NCBI RefSeq assembly: GCF_000003815.2
Contig: NC_049990.1
Coordinates: 21,018,547-21,082,546 of the forward strand
Source: Branchiostoma floridae
Lineage: Eukaryota; Chordata; Leptocardii; Amphioxiformes; Branchiostomatidae
DNA length: 64,000 nucleotides
Direction: 5' to 3'
Both the position numbers and the translations under genes were made by a program. The notes under the pieces were generated by a model. That model was not told the origin of the DNA. It made no database searches and saw only the letters and a list, made by a program, of their open reading frames with translations. Below are positions 30,001-36,500 of the stretch, piece by piece. Position 1 is the stretch's first letter. Each line of letters starts with the position of its first letter.

Positions 30001-31464
30001 ACTGTCTCCTGTGCCATGTGTGTTACAGTGTTGGTACTGACCTGACTGTTTCCTGTACTGTCTCCTCTACCATGTATGTTACTGTGTTAGTACTGACCTG
30101 ACTGTTTCCTGTACTGTCTCCTGTGCCATGTGTGTTACTGTGTTAGTACTGACCTGTTTCCTGTACTGTCTCCTGTGCCATGTGTGTTACTGTGTTAGTA
30201 CTGACCTGTTTCCTGTACTGTCTCCTGTGCCATGTGTGTTACTGTGTTAGTACTGACCTGTTTCCTGTACTGTCTCCTGTGTCATGTATGTTACTGTGTT
30301 AGTACTGACCTACTGACCTGACTGTTTCCTGTACTGCCTCCTGTGCCATGTGTGTTACAGTGTTGGTACTGACCTGACTGTTTCCTGTACTGTCTCCTGT
30401 GCCATGTGTGTTACAGTGTTGGTACTGACCTGACTGTTTCCTGTACTGTCTCCTGTGCCATGTGTGTTACTGTGCTAGTACTGACCTAACTGTTTCCTGT
30501 ACTGTCTCCTGTGCCATGTGTGTTACTGTGTTAGTACTGACCTGACTGTTTCCTGTACTGCCTCCTGTGCCATGTGTGTTACAGTGCTAGTACAGACCTG
30601 AATGTTTCCTGTACTGTCTCCTCTACCATGTATATTACTGTGTTAGTACTGACCTGACTGTTTCCTGTACTGTCTCCTCTACCATGTGTGTTAGTGTTAC
30701 TGTGTTAGTACTGACCTGACTGTTTCCTGTACTGTCTCCTGTACCATGTGTGTTACTGTCTTAGTACTGACCTGACTGTTTCCTGTACTGTCTCCTGTGT
30801 CATGCGTGTTACTGTGTTAGTACTGACCTGACTGTTTCCTGCACTGTCTCCTGTGCCAATGTGTGTTACAGTGTTGGTACTGACCTGACTGTTTCCTGTG
30901 CCATGTGTGTTACTGTGTTAGTGCTGACCTGACTGTTTCCTGTACTGTCTGCTGTACCATGTGTGTTACTGTCTTAGTACTGACCTGACTGTTTCCTGCA
31001 CTGTCTCCTGTGCCAATGTGTGTTACAGTGTTAATACTAACCTGACTGTTTCCTATACTGTCTTCTGTGTGCCATGTGTGTAAGTACTGATCTGACTGTT
31101 TCCTGTACTGTCACCTGTGCCATGCGTGTTACAGTGTTAGTACTGACCTGACTGTTTCCTGTACTGTCTGCTGTGCCATGTGTGTTACAGTGTTAGTACT
31201 GACCTGACTGTTTCCTGTACTGTCTGATGTGCCATGTGTGTTACTGTGTTAGTACTGACGTGACTGTCTCTATGTGTGTCACTGTGCTAGTACAGACCTG
31301 ACTGTTTCCTGTACTGTCTCCTGCGCCATGCGTGTCATCTCCAGGTCCAGTCCCATCATGTTAGCAGGTCCTGCGGGCTGGTTGGTGAGAGCGCCCAGCG
31401 GGTTGGGACCCTGTGCTGAAGCGACTGCTGCCATGTAGGCGAGGTAGCTGGCACTGGCATCCAT
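2939..31464 (-). CDS. SBNO: Strawberry notch-family DEAD/H-like helicase protein, 21 coding exons, 3' end missing
   Basis: Nuclear transcriptional co-regulator of the SBNO family (superfamily 2 helicase-like, linked to Notch and other signalling in animals). CDS by minus-strand order: 31464-31298, 29410-29317, 28682-28575, 28038-27952, 27487-27396, 26610-26459, 25650-25532, 25420-25213, 24862-24783, 23976-23785, 23095-23015, 22369-22170, 21388-21165, 15434-15305, 14755-14670, 14360-14164, 13361-13174, 6529-6428, 4825-4649, 4050-3884, 3044-2939. All GT-AG phases agree, giving about 985 residues. Motifs seen: Walker [11 protein letters not shown] (about residues 142-151), motif [10 protein letters not shown] (about 262), SATG (about 296), motif [13 protein letters not shown] (about 634-644). 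The family's final C-terminal block is not found. The N-terminus is shorter than in vertebrate SBNO1, and the acidic linker between the two helicase halves is nearly absent. The gene hosts a nested gene and a LINE. Confidence 0.93.
3245..3560 (+). mobile_element. tRNA-derived SINE
   Basis: Contains RNA polymerase III box A-like tagtccagtgg and box B ggttcgatccc about 40 bases apart, in a tRNA-like head, followed by an unrelated body. It ends near a short (tttcc)-type tail. It lies in the SBNO intron between exons 20 and 21, antisense to the gene. Confidence 0.8.
3884..4050 (-). CDS. SBNO: SBNO exon 20
   Basis: Encodes [20 protein letters not shown] and a cysteine-rich end, [14 protein letters not shown]. 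The region aligns loosely with RPNTGK...TCTHAYWRGNC of SBNO1. Phases 2 to 1. Confidence 0.88.
4649..4825 (-). CDS. SBNO: SBNO exon 19
   Basis: Encodes [16 protein letters not shown] and [19 protein letters not shown], matching SVERGMSWEEA...DDGFYLS of vertebrate SBNO. Phases 2 to 2, donor gtcagg. Confidence 0.93.
4826..5691. other. SBNO intron 18, part before the minisatellite
   Basis: No exon, RNA gene or recognisable element seen. The region is AT-rich. A short self-complementary stretch of caggtccagg-type repeats lies near 5360-5420. Confidence 0.5.
5692..6433 (-). repeat. 17-bp minisatellite, about 43 copies, each a 5' splice site
   Basis: The unit on the plus strand is cttacctggtcacatgt. 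Read on the SBNO strand every unit gives cag|gtaag or cag|gtaac. The array begins at the true donor of SBNO exon 18 (exon end 6428) and runs into the intron. Copies near the exon all carry gtaaga. Distal copies mix gtaaca and gtaaga, with a three-unit pattern between about 5840 and 6010. Confidence 0.97.
6428..6529 (-). CDS. SBNO: SBNO exon 18
   Basis: Encodes [20 protein letters not shown]. Its last bases, caccag, join the donor gtaaga. The tandem copies downstream repeat this exon-intron junction. Phases 2 to 2. Confidence 0.88.
6530..7335. other. Non-coding; upstream region of the nested gene
   Basis: SBNO intron 17 sequence immediately 5' of the nested plus-strand gene. No clear TATA element or other regulatory motif was recognised. 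The promoter of the nested gene should lie here. Confidence 0.45.
7336..10512 (+). CDS. Nested type II membrane protein with repetitive coiled-coil ectodomain
   Basis: Four exons with matching phases: 7336-7375, 8104-8196, 9341-9480 and 9631-10512, giving about 384 residues. The start ATG follows gcacc and opens [13 protein letters not shown]. Exon 2 adds a short cytoplasmic segment with IPNALYIS. Exon 3 encodes one transmembrane helix (about residues 70-90, [19 protein letters not shown]) preceded by basic and histidine residues and no signal peptide, so type II topology is likely. Exon 4 is an uninterrupted coiled coil rich in STTVDALK units, with a core of near-identical 14-residue repeats (42 bp) at about 9860-10270, ending at TAG 10510-10512. 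It sits inside an SBNO intron on the opposite strand. No enzyme or lectin domain is visible. The function is unknown; it could be a trimeric surface receptor stalk. Confidence 0.8.
9850..10270 (+). repeat. 42-bp coding tandem repeat, about 10 units
   Basis: Units encode 14 residues of the type [14 protein letters not shown], exactly two heptads. Some adjacent copies are identical or nearly so at DNA level, which suggests recent expansion or homogenisation. Confidence 0.9.
10513..11511. other. 3' flank of the nested gene and SBNO intron
   Basis: AT-rich. An aataaa at 10801-10806 could be the nested gene's poly(A) signal. The first 130 bases resemble a block in an intron of paralogue A. No exon seen. 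Confidence 0.45.
11514..12933. mobile_element. TIR DNA element with TA target duplication, about 1.42 kb
   Basis: The ends are cagtcaaacctg and its inverted copy caggtttgactg, each flanked by TA. Subterminal repeats carry the ggaccactnnnnggtcgt-type words in both orientations. The TA target and CAGT termini fit the Tc1/mariner-pogo superfamily. No transposase ORF remains, so it is probably non-autonomous. It lies in SBNO intron 17. Confidence 0.82.
13174..13361 (-). CDS. SBNO: SBNO exon 17
   Basis: Encodes [20 protein letters not shown] followed by HYFTQ, the best-conserved part of the SBNO C-terminal helicase-associated region. Phases 0 to 2. The nested gene lies in the intron that follows. 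Confidence 0.96.
14164..14360 (-). CDS. SBNO: SBNO exon 16
   Basis: Begins [20 protein letters not shown], the conserved ALTHGDRRAT block of SBNO. Phases 1 to 0. Confidence 0.95.
14670..14755 (-). CDS. SBNO: SBNO exon 15
   Basis: Encodes a block ending [17 protein letters not shown], matching the family's GEQRFASIVAKRLESLGAL. Phases 2 to 1. Confidence 0.94.
14970..15095 (+). mobile_element. Penelope-like element fragment (endonuclease C-terminal end)
   Basis: The plus-strand frame reads [20 protein letters not shown], the conserved tail after the GIY-YIG endonuclease of Penelope-like elements. The rest of the element is absent. It sits in the SBNO intron between exons 14 and 15. Confidence 0.65.
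15305..15434 (-). CDS. SBNO: SBNO exon 14, motif VI
   Basis: Encodes [20 protein letters not shown] and [11 protein letters not shown], the helicase motif VI region. Vertebrate SBNO has QFGRTHRSNQ at this place. Phases 1 to 2. Confidence 0.96.
15623..15735. repeat. Left end of an older repeat split by the CR1 LINE
   Basis: Starts gggctcgaaattaacatag with tgggac-rich sequence. Its inverted counterpart lies at about 20865-20950 (gttaatttcgaggcc). The CR1 insertion appears to sit between the two ends. Confidence 0.5.
16125..16475 (+). repeat. Two diverged copies of a 5' UTR repeat, period about 198 bp
   Basis: Copies at about 16125-16275 and 16323-16475 share ttttgtactgatatat, acatcgtgtcccgcc and gtgggagggc-type words. 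A partial third copy is suggested near 15980. They are upstream of the CR1 ORF and may be promoter monomers. Confidence 0.65.
16541..16850 (+). repeat. 67-bp tandem repeat, about 5 copies, directly 5' of the CR1 ORF
   Basis: Units begin ctgttggacagcgggcaccg and include cggacggtgtgg and ttggacaatcctgag. The reading frame stays open through the array, but the repeat nature argues that it is 5' UTR and that translation starts later, at 16879. Confidence 0.9.
16879..19872 (+). CDS. CR1 polyprotein: leader, 2A-like motif, PHD finger, endonuclease, reverse transcriptase (stop-interrupted)
   Basis: The start at 16879 gives [20 protein letters not shown], a signal-peptide-like leader. An upstream in-frame ATG at 16732 lies within tandem repeats and is less likely. 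Then come GDVEVNPGP (17143-17169), a 2A-type ribosome-skipping motif, and a C4HC3 PHD-like finger (CGSCNKA...[13 protein letters not shown]...WICCDC). Next is an APE-type endonuclease/phosphatase domain ([35 protein letters not shown]) and a reverse transcriptase with FADD at about 19509. TAA at 19870-19872 stops the frame; the same frame continues to 20331. It mobilises by target-primed reverse transcription. Otherwise the ORF is open, so the copy is fairly young. Confidence 0.92.
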   Translation: MEFHCTCILLALCLLLSKAEPGSQPNIKHEINEGNVTCTFRSDCTSNWATFAFMIKHSGVNGTYFSRNKLLMHNDSTKLSMILILLLSGDVEVNPGPRPPKFSCGSCNKAVQNAQAVICCDDCNRWYHKDCIGICSEVYTVLETHKSYSWICCDCGVPNFASDMFDITDDSFHSVNSFDTLNSSTSLPGDTPTATSTPLRSKQGKTHTRGNGHKKNKAKLLLVNCQSVRNKTAELATAIDTYKPDIIAGTESWLNENISSSEIFPDNYIVHRKDRQTGPGGGVFQANRDDLIVTHRPDLDTDCEIIWTQTQLAGKKPLMIGTYYRPPSDQGNSLGELDNSINKVGTKINSNNVIILGDFNTPGINWDVSTTDHAQNHTGQAQKLLHLVDNHGLFQTVQEPTRNGNLLDLVLVNNPNIIEKTTVVPGISDHDMVLVDVNLAPKQNKKPKRKVYIRTKSDEPAIKNDLEDYATNFNMRTKDMSVTQKWDDFKGKMKHTMNKHIPSKMTSSRYNLPWFNSNLRRHCRKKQRLYNKAKRTGQEEDWNKYKKVKKGVQKSIRAAHSKYVANILGEAITDKPKTFWSYIKGLRRDLVGVATLKVGSTIISDSEKKAEALSSQFKSVFTEEDTTDMPSLGHPCTPPMEQIEISIYGVEKMLQGLNPSKASGPDQIPPWFLKMTASEIAPVLTNIFQQSLDTGEIPKDWRDANVCAIFKKGDRAVPSNYRPVSLTCISCKLLEHIIHSHIMKHLEGHNVLTDYQHGFRAKRSTETQLILTVHDIAGALNNKRQVDLAILDFTKAFDKVPHSRLISKLEHYGIQGTTLNWLKAFLTNREQTVVVEGKASAPVKVASGVPQGTVLGPLLFLLYINDLPDQLDSSVRLFADDCLLYVELSTKEDSLLLQKDLNTLEEWQRKWLMQFNPDKCYIMHITNKRTPNVSPYQFCGQTLATTKTHPYLGVTLTTGLKWGVHVNKITTKAKQTLGVIKRNLWACPARVKSLAYK
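19873..20331 (+). pseudogene. C-terminal remainder of the CR1 ORF beyond the stop
   Basis: The same reading frame resumes immediately after the TAA with [20 protein letters not shown] and continues to a stop at 20331. It contains the C-terminal region usual for CR1 proteins, including [13 protein letters not shown]. One nonsense codon is the only break seen. Confidence 0.88.
20860..20952. repeat. Right end of the repeat split by the CR1 LINE
   Basis: Contains gggacagtagg and gttaatttcgaggcctg, an inverted match to the 15623 end. No target duplication for the outer element was identified. Confidence 0.45.
21165..21388 (-). CDS. SBNO: SBNO exon 13
   Basis: Encodes [11 protein letters not shown], then [11 protein letters not shown] and [16 protein letters not shown], all strongly conserved SBNO blocks. 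Phases 2 to 1. The following intron (15435-21164) carries the CR1 LINE. Confidence 0.96.
22170..22369 (-). CDS. SBNO: SBNO exon 12
   Basis: Encodes ASLECE...[19 protein letters not shown] and ends ADKMELPN. It corresponds to the region leading into the linker between helicase halves. The long charged linker of vertebrate SBNO1 is missing here. Phases 0 to 2. Confidence 0.9.
23015..23095 (-). CDS. SBNO: SBNO exon 11
   Basis: Encodes [20 protein letters not shown] then TGE, the family's first helicase-C strand (CVVIGLQSTGE). Phase 0 on both sides. Confidence 0.94.
23785..23976 (-). CDS. SBNO: SBNO exon 10
   Basis: Encodes a 64-residue block ending [17 protein letters not shown], a conserved SBNO signature. 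Acceptor ccctgacag was chosen because the alternative tcacag would break the frame. Phase 0 on both sides. Confidence 0.94.
24110..24255. repeat. MITE-like repeat, cut by assembly gap
   Basis: Has actgtaaatgcagaaatg and repeated cgcggtgg / ccaccgcgaac words in inverted arrangement, a style of repeat common in invertebrate deuterostomes. The right end is lost in the N run. Confidence 0.55.
24256..24355. other. Assembly gap, 100 N
   Basis: Exactly 100 N, so probably a gap of unknown true size. It lies in SBNO intron 9. Confidence 0.99.
24783..24862 (-). CDS. SBNO: SBNO exon 9
   Basis: Encodes [20 protein letters not shown], matching the family's MDMKLRGMYIARQLSF region. Phases 1 to 0. Confidence 0.94.
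25213..25420 (-). CDS. SBNO: SBNO exon 8, SAT motif
   Basis: Encodes [18 protein letters not shown] (motif III region) and [14 protein letters not shown], closely matching SBNO1/2. The exon is GC-rich relative to its introns. Phases 0 to 1. Confidence 0.96.
25532..25650 (-). CDS. SBNO: SBNO exon 7, DECH box
   Basis: Encodes [18 protein letters not shown] with the Walker B DECH motif expected for SBNO. Phases 1 to 0. Confidence 0.95.
26080..26322. mobile_element. Palindromic PLE-like terminal piece with hammerhead-like core
   Basis: Two inverted arms (about 26080-26168 and 26238-26322) share acacaaaagtacacatgg/ccgtgtgtacttttgtgt and atcaaattttcaacgaccac. The right arm has ctgaaga, a stem-loop and gaaa in ribozyme order. 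There is no coding part. It lies in SBNO intron 6. Confidence 0.6.
26249..26276 (+). ncRNA. Hammerhead ribozyme-like core
   Basis: CUGAAGA is followed by a 6-bp stem (ggcgac with gtcgtt, two G-U pairs) closed by agtg, then GAAA. These are the conserved elements of a hammerhead core in the right order. Stem III and stem I are not convincingly formed, so activity is uncertain. Confidence 0.45.
26459..26610 (-). CDS. SBNO: SBNO exon 6
   Basis: Encodes DLRDIG followed further on by [10 protein letters not shown], the conserved helicase Ia/Ib region of SBNO. Phases 2 to 1, donor gtttgt. Confidence 0.93.
27396..27487 (-). CDS. SBNO: SBNO exon 5
   Basis: Encodes [20 protein letters not shown] and then DLKLDAER, matching the family's conserved region after Walker A. 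Phases 0 to 2. Confidence 0.93.
27600..27790 (-). repeat. Interspersed repeat with (attgt)n edge
   Basis: On the minus strand it contains gtgccgaatggcagcttgct and gatatagcccc, ending in an acaat microsatellite. A related copy lies at about 60790-60960 on the plus strand. Probably a short retroposon or LINE 3' end. Confidence 0.5.
27952..28038 (-). CDS. SBNO: SBNO exon 4, Walker A
   Basis: Encodes the nucleotide-binding loop [10 protein letters not shown], which is diagnostic for SBNO proteins. It is 87 bases, phase 0 on both sides, with donor gtgggt. Confidence 0.95.
28575..28682 (-). CDS. SBNO: SBNO exon 3
   Basis: Encodes the conserved SBNO block [17 protein letters not shown], equivalent to the Q-motif-like region before Walker A. 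Acceptor ctgtgcag, donor gtaagt; phase 0 on both sides. Confidence 0.92.
28735..29300. other. SBNO intron 2, non-coding
   Basis: Begins with a gggctcgaaat repeat fragment like that at 15625. The rest is AT-rich with no feature I can support. Confidence 0.4.
29317..29410 (-). CDS. SBNO: SBNO exon 2
   Basis: Encodes [20 protein letters not shown] followed by an acidic stretch. Acceptor ttcttacag and donor gtaagt flank it; phases 2 to 0. It corresponds to the segment just before the SBNO helicase core. Confidence 0.85.
29540..31300 (-). repeat. About 57-bp minisatellite, about 31 copies, derived from the SBNO exon 1 donor
   Basis: Each plus-strand unit has tgacctgactgtttcctgta, then ctgtctcctgtgccatgtgt and gttactgtgttagtac. 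On the SBNO strand this is the last 30 or so bases of exon 1 (coding [10 protein letters not shown]) plus a gtcagt donor. The array fills most of intron 1. Units vary in length, and several lack the gact segment. Confidence 0.95.
31298..31464 (-). CDS. SBNO: SBNO coding exon 1 (start codon)
   Basis: Begins [13 protein letters not shown] and ends in phase 2 after [10 protein letters not shown] at a gtctgt donor. This ATG is the first in frame and the ORF closes shortly after the donor, so the donor is needed. The exon's 3' end is the source of the 29540-31300 minisatellite. A 5' non-coding exon may lie upstream. Confidence 0.8.
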
Positions 31465-33599
31465 TCTGTAGCTTCAACTTGCCGCCCCCAGTGGCTGGCT
31501 GCCTTGTTCACTTAGGAAATCATAAAATAATAAGCATTCATTGGTCTGGTACTAAGGAAAGGAACAGTACAAAAAAAGAAGCACATACTGACAATTAGTT
31601 GGCTGATGACAAAGGACTGGGACTCTACGACGAGGGTCTGCATGCTCTTTTCCGTAAGGCATAGGCAGCCTATTTCTATTTCCCGTAGCTCGTAGGGAAA
31701 ACCACCTTATCTACATAATTCGTAGCGAGGCAACCAAATTTAGCGTAATTGCCTTCATTGATTTAGCATAATATGTGAGGGGTTCTTTTGAATTCAGCCT
31801 AAATCGTTGTTGCGGCAGTGGGAATTAGGGGGTTGAAGCGGTCAGAACAGCGGGACGTAGGGATTTGAAGCATTAGGACTCAAGATATTAGACAGAGGAG
31901 GTGTAATTTTTGTTTTGAATGGCCTATTAATAATTTACTTAGGAATTCATTTAAATAGGGTTTGAATTCACATCATTCGGGTGACGTGAACTGGTGGTTT
32001 CTATGATCACAAACTATAGTCCTTCAGTGTCCGTATTTTGAAGAAAACAACACCATATTTAAGGTCGCAGCCCACAGTATTTCTCCGCGACCCCCGTGGT
32101 CTATTATGTAGGGGCAAAAAAGTAGTGCGGCCAAAATCTGGAAGCGCCTGTAAACACCGTAACGTGAACGACAGTGGGGGATGAGCTTTGCTATATGGTA
32201 GTACAAGAAGTCCACTTTCAGGTGGTATGTGTAAGGTTTTGATGTTTGTCCATTTGGTGTATAAATGCGCGTGACCTTTACAGCTGCCTGCCCCTGTGAG
32301 TCGGCTGCAGTTCCGCATGACCCCATTTAAAAGAGGTCTTTACAAAAATTCAAAACGACAACTTTTTCTGTTTTTCAATTATTTTGGTAGGTTATACCCT
32401 CGACTTCAACATATTAGTTTGTCGTGCTTGAAAACTGCACCCTGCTATGATTTTATCACCGTCGATGTCAGTCACCTTGTGGTCCTTAACTATAGAAATC
32501 CCCATAGGCCGAAAACTGTGTTCTGCTACCTCTATAAAGTATCTACTATGTGGAAAACTAAGGAATAGCTGCCCCCCTCCCCCACACCCGGGCGACCGAA
32601 CTTCTCCTTGCTCCTTCAGAATACCAAGGCACCATATTCGACGAAAAAACTGACAAAAGTACAATAAACAAACTACCTTGTCAATGCGACCTTCTCCAGG
32701 GATATGGGCACGTTGTTTCGAAGTTATAGGAGGAAACCTCCAGTTGTAGCAAAATTCGCTGTTTAGACTCCCGCCATATTTCGTAACACCCACAATGCAC
32801 CGTTTTGTGGCCTGCTCAGACAAGCCCGGTGCTGTTGTTCACGACATAATCGCTAGGTGACCCATGTCTTGAAAGTTTACACTATAAGTACAAGTCACGT
32901 TATACGTTGATGAAAGATCATGAAAGCGTTACGCCTTAGTTTGAGTTCACGTTTCTTATAATCTGGTATGAAATGGAATTAGCTATTTATTTTTGACATG
33001 GAAATAATAAGATAACTGTTAACGTTATGTGTTTATAGAGACAATATATTGATTTAGGGTGGACAGGAGAGGACTGAGACCCATTGAAAATAAACTACAG
33101 GGCAGACATCGGAGTTACGGCTGTAACGCATAGGAAAGCATGTTAAAACACACTGAATGAAGGCTCAAAAAGTATGACCCCAGTTCCCTCCTGATACGAC
33201 CAGTAGCACCTTACAACTAAAACTGTCTGTCCTTATACCAACTCTAAGCTAGCTGCTGAACTGAACAAATTTGAACCAAAACATGCCAGGAGCTTACACC
33301 CTACCTGTCCTTTCTAACTCAAAAACTCTCCAGATTGGGCAAAGTTTTCAAAGAAAAAAGGGATTTTCGAGGATTTTTAAGTGACACTTAATTCCCATTT
33401 TGTGCCCTCTACTGCGCAACGCAACTCTGACGTCAGCCCTTGACACCCTTAAGACACCTTGGCAACCGAATGGAATCACGTGATCACATCTTTACTCAGA
33501 AGGTCATTGTCTTCCACTCAGGCATGTATACAGGAGGAAGTGCTACGAGGAAGTAACGCTAAAATCCATCCGCAAAAGCAAAGGATCCCAAAGTTTAGC
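31465..33599. other. Divergent intergenic region between SBNO and paralogue A
   Basis: About 2.1 kb separates the two start codons, which point away from each other. It should hold the SBNO promoter and any 5' non-coding SBNO exons. No coding exon recognised. The right end contains the conserved block shared with paralogues D and E. Confidence 0.6.
33465..33560 (+). promoter_or_regulatory. Conserved upstream block of paralogue A
   Basis: Shares aatggcatcacgtgatca-type sequence (here gaatggaatcacgtgatcac), actcaggcatgt and gaggaagtgctacgaggaag with the regions before D (57178-57270) and E (62060-62165). A CACGTG E-box is present. It is probably core promoter plus 5' UTR. Confidence 0.6.
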
Positions 33600-36500
33600 A
33601 TGGCGTTCTCCAGTTTTATTCCGAACATGAAGTTTACTGTCTGTCTGGTGTTCCTTACTGCGGGCTTCACTTCAGGCCAGTCCGTCCAGGGGGTACGTAG
33701 GTGAAGTTTTACAAACTAAAGAGCAGAACTATAGTAGCACTGTGTCAAATCTGCGATTTGGTGTTAGTAACGTAGTTCTACTGTAAATGTATAAGATTTC
33801 GTTTGTGGTCTGACCGACGTGAAATGTGTCCAGTATCCTTCACCTGATTCAGTCATGTACCCTAGCGTGAACATCGGAACCAACCTTACACTAATCTGTT
33901 CAGGGCCGTACAACACGTTTAAAAATAACTGCAATCACGGATACTGGTATGTGGAAATTCTATCGTAATACTGAATCGGAACGACGCCGAAGCTTTTCAA
34001 GCACTGTGCATGTAGGCAGTGCTTGATTTACCCACCATGTTGATCTCATTATATTTCAGCCATACATAGTATGGTGAAATATATTGTATTCGTAATGTTT
34101 CTTTCTTTCTTTCTTTCTTTCTTTCTCCTGTCAAATCTTCAAAGTGATTCATCTCCGCCGTTCCTAGACCGAATGACCTGAAATTTGGCACAGGGGTAGA
34201 ATGGGCCAATACCTTGATGCTTTTTTCTCAGTTTTTTCATATCTGCCTCTAAAATGATTTTATTGAGATTTTTTGGTCAATTTTAGACCAAAACTGTATA
34301 TTTTGGCCCCTGTAACCTGGTATTACAACCAAATGANNNNNNNNNNNNNNNNNNNNNNNNNNNNNNNNNNNNNNNNNNNNNNNNNNNNNNNNNNNNNNNN
34401 NNNNNNNNNNNNNNNNNNNNNNNNNNNNNNNNNNNNNNNNNNNNNNNNNNNNNNNNNNNNNNNNNNNNNNNNNNNNNNNNNNNNNNNNNNNNNCAAATGA
34501 GCTGAAATTTGACAGAGATGTGCCTTGATAATGCCCCCATATAAATTCGATAACACTTTTGGTGTACAGTACAACAAAATGCTTATTTTTGCGATTTTTT
34601 GACCAATTTTTGACCAAAAAAAGGACACTTTTGGCCCCTGTACCCTGGTATTACAACCAAATGAGCTGAAATTTGACAGAGATGTGCCTTGATAATGCCC
34701 CCATATAAATTCGATAACACTTTTGGTGTACAGTACAACAAAATGCTTATTTTTGCGATTTTTTGACCAATTTTTGACCAAAAAAGGACACTTTTGGCCC
34801 CTGTACCCTGGTATTACAACCAAATGAGCTGAAATTTGACAGAGATGTGCCTTGATAATGCCCCCATATAAATTCGATAACACTTTTGGTGTACAGTACA
34901 ACAAAATGCTTATTTTTGCGATTTTTTTTACCAATTTTTGACCAAAAAAGGACACTTTTGGCTCCTGTACCTTGGTATTGCAACCGAATGAGCTGAAATT
35001 TGACACAGATGTGCCTTGATAATCCCTTCATATAAATTCAATAACACTTTTGGTGTACAGTGCAACAAAATGCTTATTTTTGCGATTTTTGGCCAATTTT
35101 TGACCAAAAAAAGGACACTTTTGGCTCCTGTACCCTGGTATTACAATTAAATGACCTGAAATTTGGTATAGATAGGCATTAGATACTTAGTAACAAGATT
35201 CAAGTAAAATTTTTGACATAAACAACTTTAAAATGATTAATTTTGGCACTTTTCTGAGGGGAAATTTGTTTTCTTTGGCCTCCTGACGTGACCTTCCGTG
35301 ACCCCGCACAGAGCCACACCTGTGCGCGTCAGCCGGAGAGTTAATTGAATCAAAGACCTAGCCAATCAGCGAAGAGGAATTTGGCAAATGATCAACGCAT
35401 CATCTTCTCCAGTTACATGTTGCTGTTACAGCTTACCTTTGCCACTTCTTCTGTGTAAATTATTTTGTCTCTCTGGTCCTGCTAAAAACATAATATCGTA
35501 ATTGGAACACACCGCGGAATTGCACGGAGAACGGGCGCGTGGTTGGAAGGGGGTGCACTATACCGGCCGAACGAAACACGGCACAATTAACTGCCGCTGT
35601 GTACCTTTATACATCCTCTGTTGTTCCTTTCTTTCCTGTTAGTAGTTGCACAAAACAAAAATCTGCATGAGCATACAAAAAGTCATGAGAAAATGGGCGT
35701 ATACTGACAAGAATTTTCATTTAATTTTGGTCCGTCATAACCGCTATGACGTAAAACTTTACTGCTGGCCGTAGCATTAAAAATGGCGGGAAAATGGCGG
35801 CGTACGTTCAATTTGACCCATTCAGTCGTAGATCCGGGCTATAATGCAACGGTTCCTCACACTTTTGCACGAGTTGTAGGTCACCAAAAGAAATTCAAGA
35901 TTGCTGTTGAATCATGCTCGTCTTGTGCCGTGAGCACATGTGATTATTATCTACAAATCTGGCGATGAACGTGACAGTGTGTTTGTCCCACGACGAGCTC
36001 GCCTGCCCCGAAAATGACCTGAAAACTTTTGGCCTTGTTGTCTTCGAATGCATTGTTATCGATGCTTTGTAAATTATGTATTGGACACCTAGATGTCTGA
36101 AGTGTGCATACCAGAAATAACTATTGTTGCATGTGTAGATCTCTTTAAGTTCCACTATTTTTAATCGACCGGTATAAGGCTTATGACCGGTATTATGCCA
36201 ATGCATGTTATCAGTTCTTTGGGGCATATCTATGATAATCGCAGCAGTCACTTAACTTCTCTTCAGGAGTTTAGCGTAACACTATTTCAGGTCAAACCGT
36301 CAAAGGCAACTAAAAACAAACTTTAACGTTACTAATTTCAACAGTACTTATAACTTGTTATCCGAAGTTGAAACGCTAGCGATGGTATTTTCGCTGCGCT
36401 GTTAGCTCCGTGCGACTGTTGTTGACGGTCTTATAACGGTATATTTTGCACCCCTGTACCCTGGTATGAGTAACATTTGGTATAGATAGGCATAAGATAG

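Noticed and set aside
29540-31300. CRISPR-like array
   Set aside because: Units are contiguous tandem repeats without unique spacers, in an animal intron.
34249-35031. Minus-strand ORFs with repeated FSSFGCNTRVQGPKVSF
   Set aside because: Translation of the 164-bp satellite, partly across N bases.
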